From Rhodococcus sp. IEGM 1409 (GTDB taxonomy: Bacteria; Actinomycetota; Actinomycetes; Mycobacteriales; Mycobacteriaceae): a DNA stretch of 64,000 nucleotides. A program made the position numbers and the translations under genes. Below, piece by piece: positions 63,908 through 64,000 of this stretch; position 1 is the stretch's first letter; every line of letters begins with the position of its first letter. The notes under the pieces were generated by a model. That model did no database searches, had not been told where the DNA came from, and worked only from the letters and a program-made list of their open reading frames with translations. The DNA is taken from the NCBI RefSeq assembly GCF_030056735.1, contig NZ_JASHKN010000001.1, positions 620,001 through 684,000 on the forward strand, in the 5' to 3' direction.

Positions 63908-64000
63908 GTGACCGACGGACCGTTGATCGTCCAATCCGACAAGACGCTGCTGTTGGAGGTCGACCACGAGCGTGCCGGCGATGCCAGGCAGGCAATCGCC
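63908..64000 (+). CDS. XPB/ERCC3-type DNA helicase, 5' end
   Basis: Only the first 31 codons are in the window: TDGPLIVQSDKTLLLEVDHE then RAGDARQAIA, which matches the N-terminus of actinobacterial XPB-like 3'-5' DNA helicases (Rv0861c) as I recall it. GTG 63908 follows AGGAGGA. The motor domains lie beyond the window. It completes the expected pairing with the Rv0862c-like gene at 57277, from which it is separated here. Confidence 0.85.
   Translation, partial: MTDGPLIVQSDKTLLLEVDHERAGDARQAIA

Overview
The window is high-GC actinobacterial DNA and looks like a Rhodococcus chromosome (the R. erythropolis/qingshengii group is my guess). The evidence is the codon use, the abundance of TetR regulators, GTG starts, and a long run of genes that I recall, from memory and without a search, as matching the Mycobacterium tuberculosis Rv0896 to Rv0861c neighbourhood. 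That run is gltA, citA, serC, sepH, a DUF2537 protein, a SpoU methyltransferase, MarR, a DUF2530 protein, a DUF3027 protein, MFS, DUF2771, cspB, yccF, rpfA, an Rv0862c-like protein and XPB. No rRNA, tRNA, CRISPR array, complete insertion sequence or prophage was seen.

Layout. 1-1.2 kb: two decayed genes, an ABC ATPase with an in-frame stop and a GNAT acetyltransferase with a frameshifted 5' end. 1.1-8.2 kb: regulator/effector pairs (TetR+MFS, TetR beside a photolyase, TetR+ABC-2-type membrane protein) with visible palindromic or repeated operators. 8.2-17.5 kb: PrrA/PrrB two-component system, SulP-carbonic anhydrase fusion, aldo/keto reductase, PPK2, and a large flippase-like membrane protein with a degenerate kinase domain. 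17.5-22.5 kb: a fragment of a TPP-dependent dehydrogenase alpha subunit, a small sigma-like gene, a repeat-containing lipoprotein, and an operon of two paralogous lipoproteins with a two-component system. 22.5-27.9 kb: glycerol operon glpF-glpK-glpD with a divergent SorC-type regulator, a perfect Crp/GlxR-type site and two perfect 14-bp palindromes. 27.8-30.5 kb: TetR plus DrrAB-type exporter. 30.5-41.2 kb: central metabolism and conserved housekeeping genes. 41.2-55.9 kb: TetR with a membrane protein broken by an 8-bp tandem duplication, MarR+MFS, AzgA permease, a siderophore-binding lipoprotein, PAP2 phosphatase, a GHKL ATPase coupled to a DUF3027 zinc protein, glutaminyl cyclotransferase, MFS+DUF2771, cold-shock protein and YccF. 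55.9-57 kb: rpfA with a Crp-type site and a c-di-AMP (ydaO/yuaA) riboswitch. 57.3-64 kb: the Rv0862c-like gene, then about 4 kb of accessory genes (three tiny ORFs, TetR, an orphan protein, a luciferase-like monooxygenase and a zinc dehydrogenase) before the start of XPB helicase.

The most striking features are regulatory or evolutionary: a 44-bp perfect palindrome at 30499-30542, nested palindromes at 28687-28728, stacked Crp and c-di-AMP control of rpfA, a GHKL ATPase gene with no conventional start codon at the place where its homologous-looking N-terminus should begin, the 8-bp duplication frameshift at 42337-42352, and the kinase-like/flippase fusion at 15.1-17.5 kb. I did not find a clearly new multi-gene system. 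The best candidates for undescribed biology are the two-lipoprotein/two-component operon (19.3-22.5 kb), the GHKL-DUF3027 pair and the tiny-ORF cluster at 59.7-60.2 kb.
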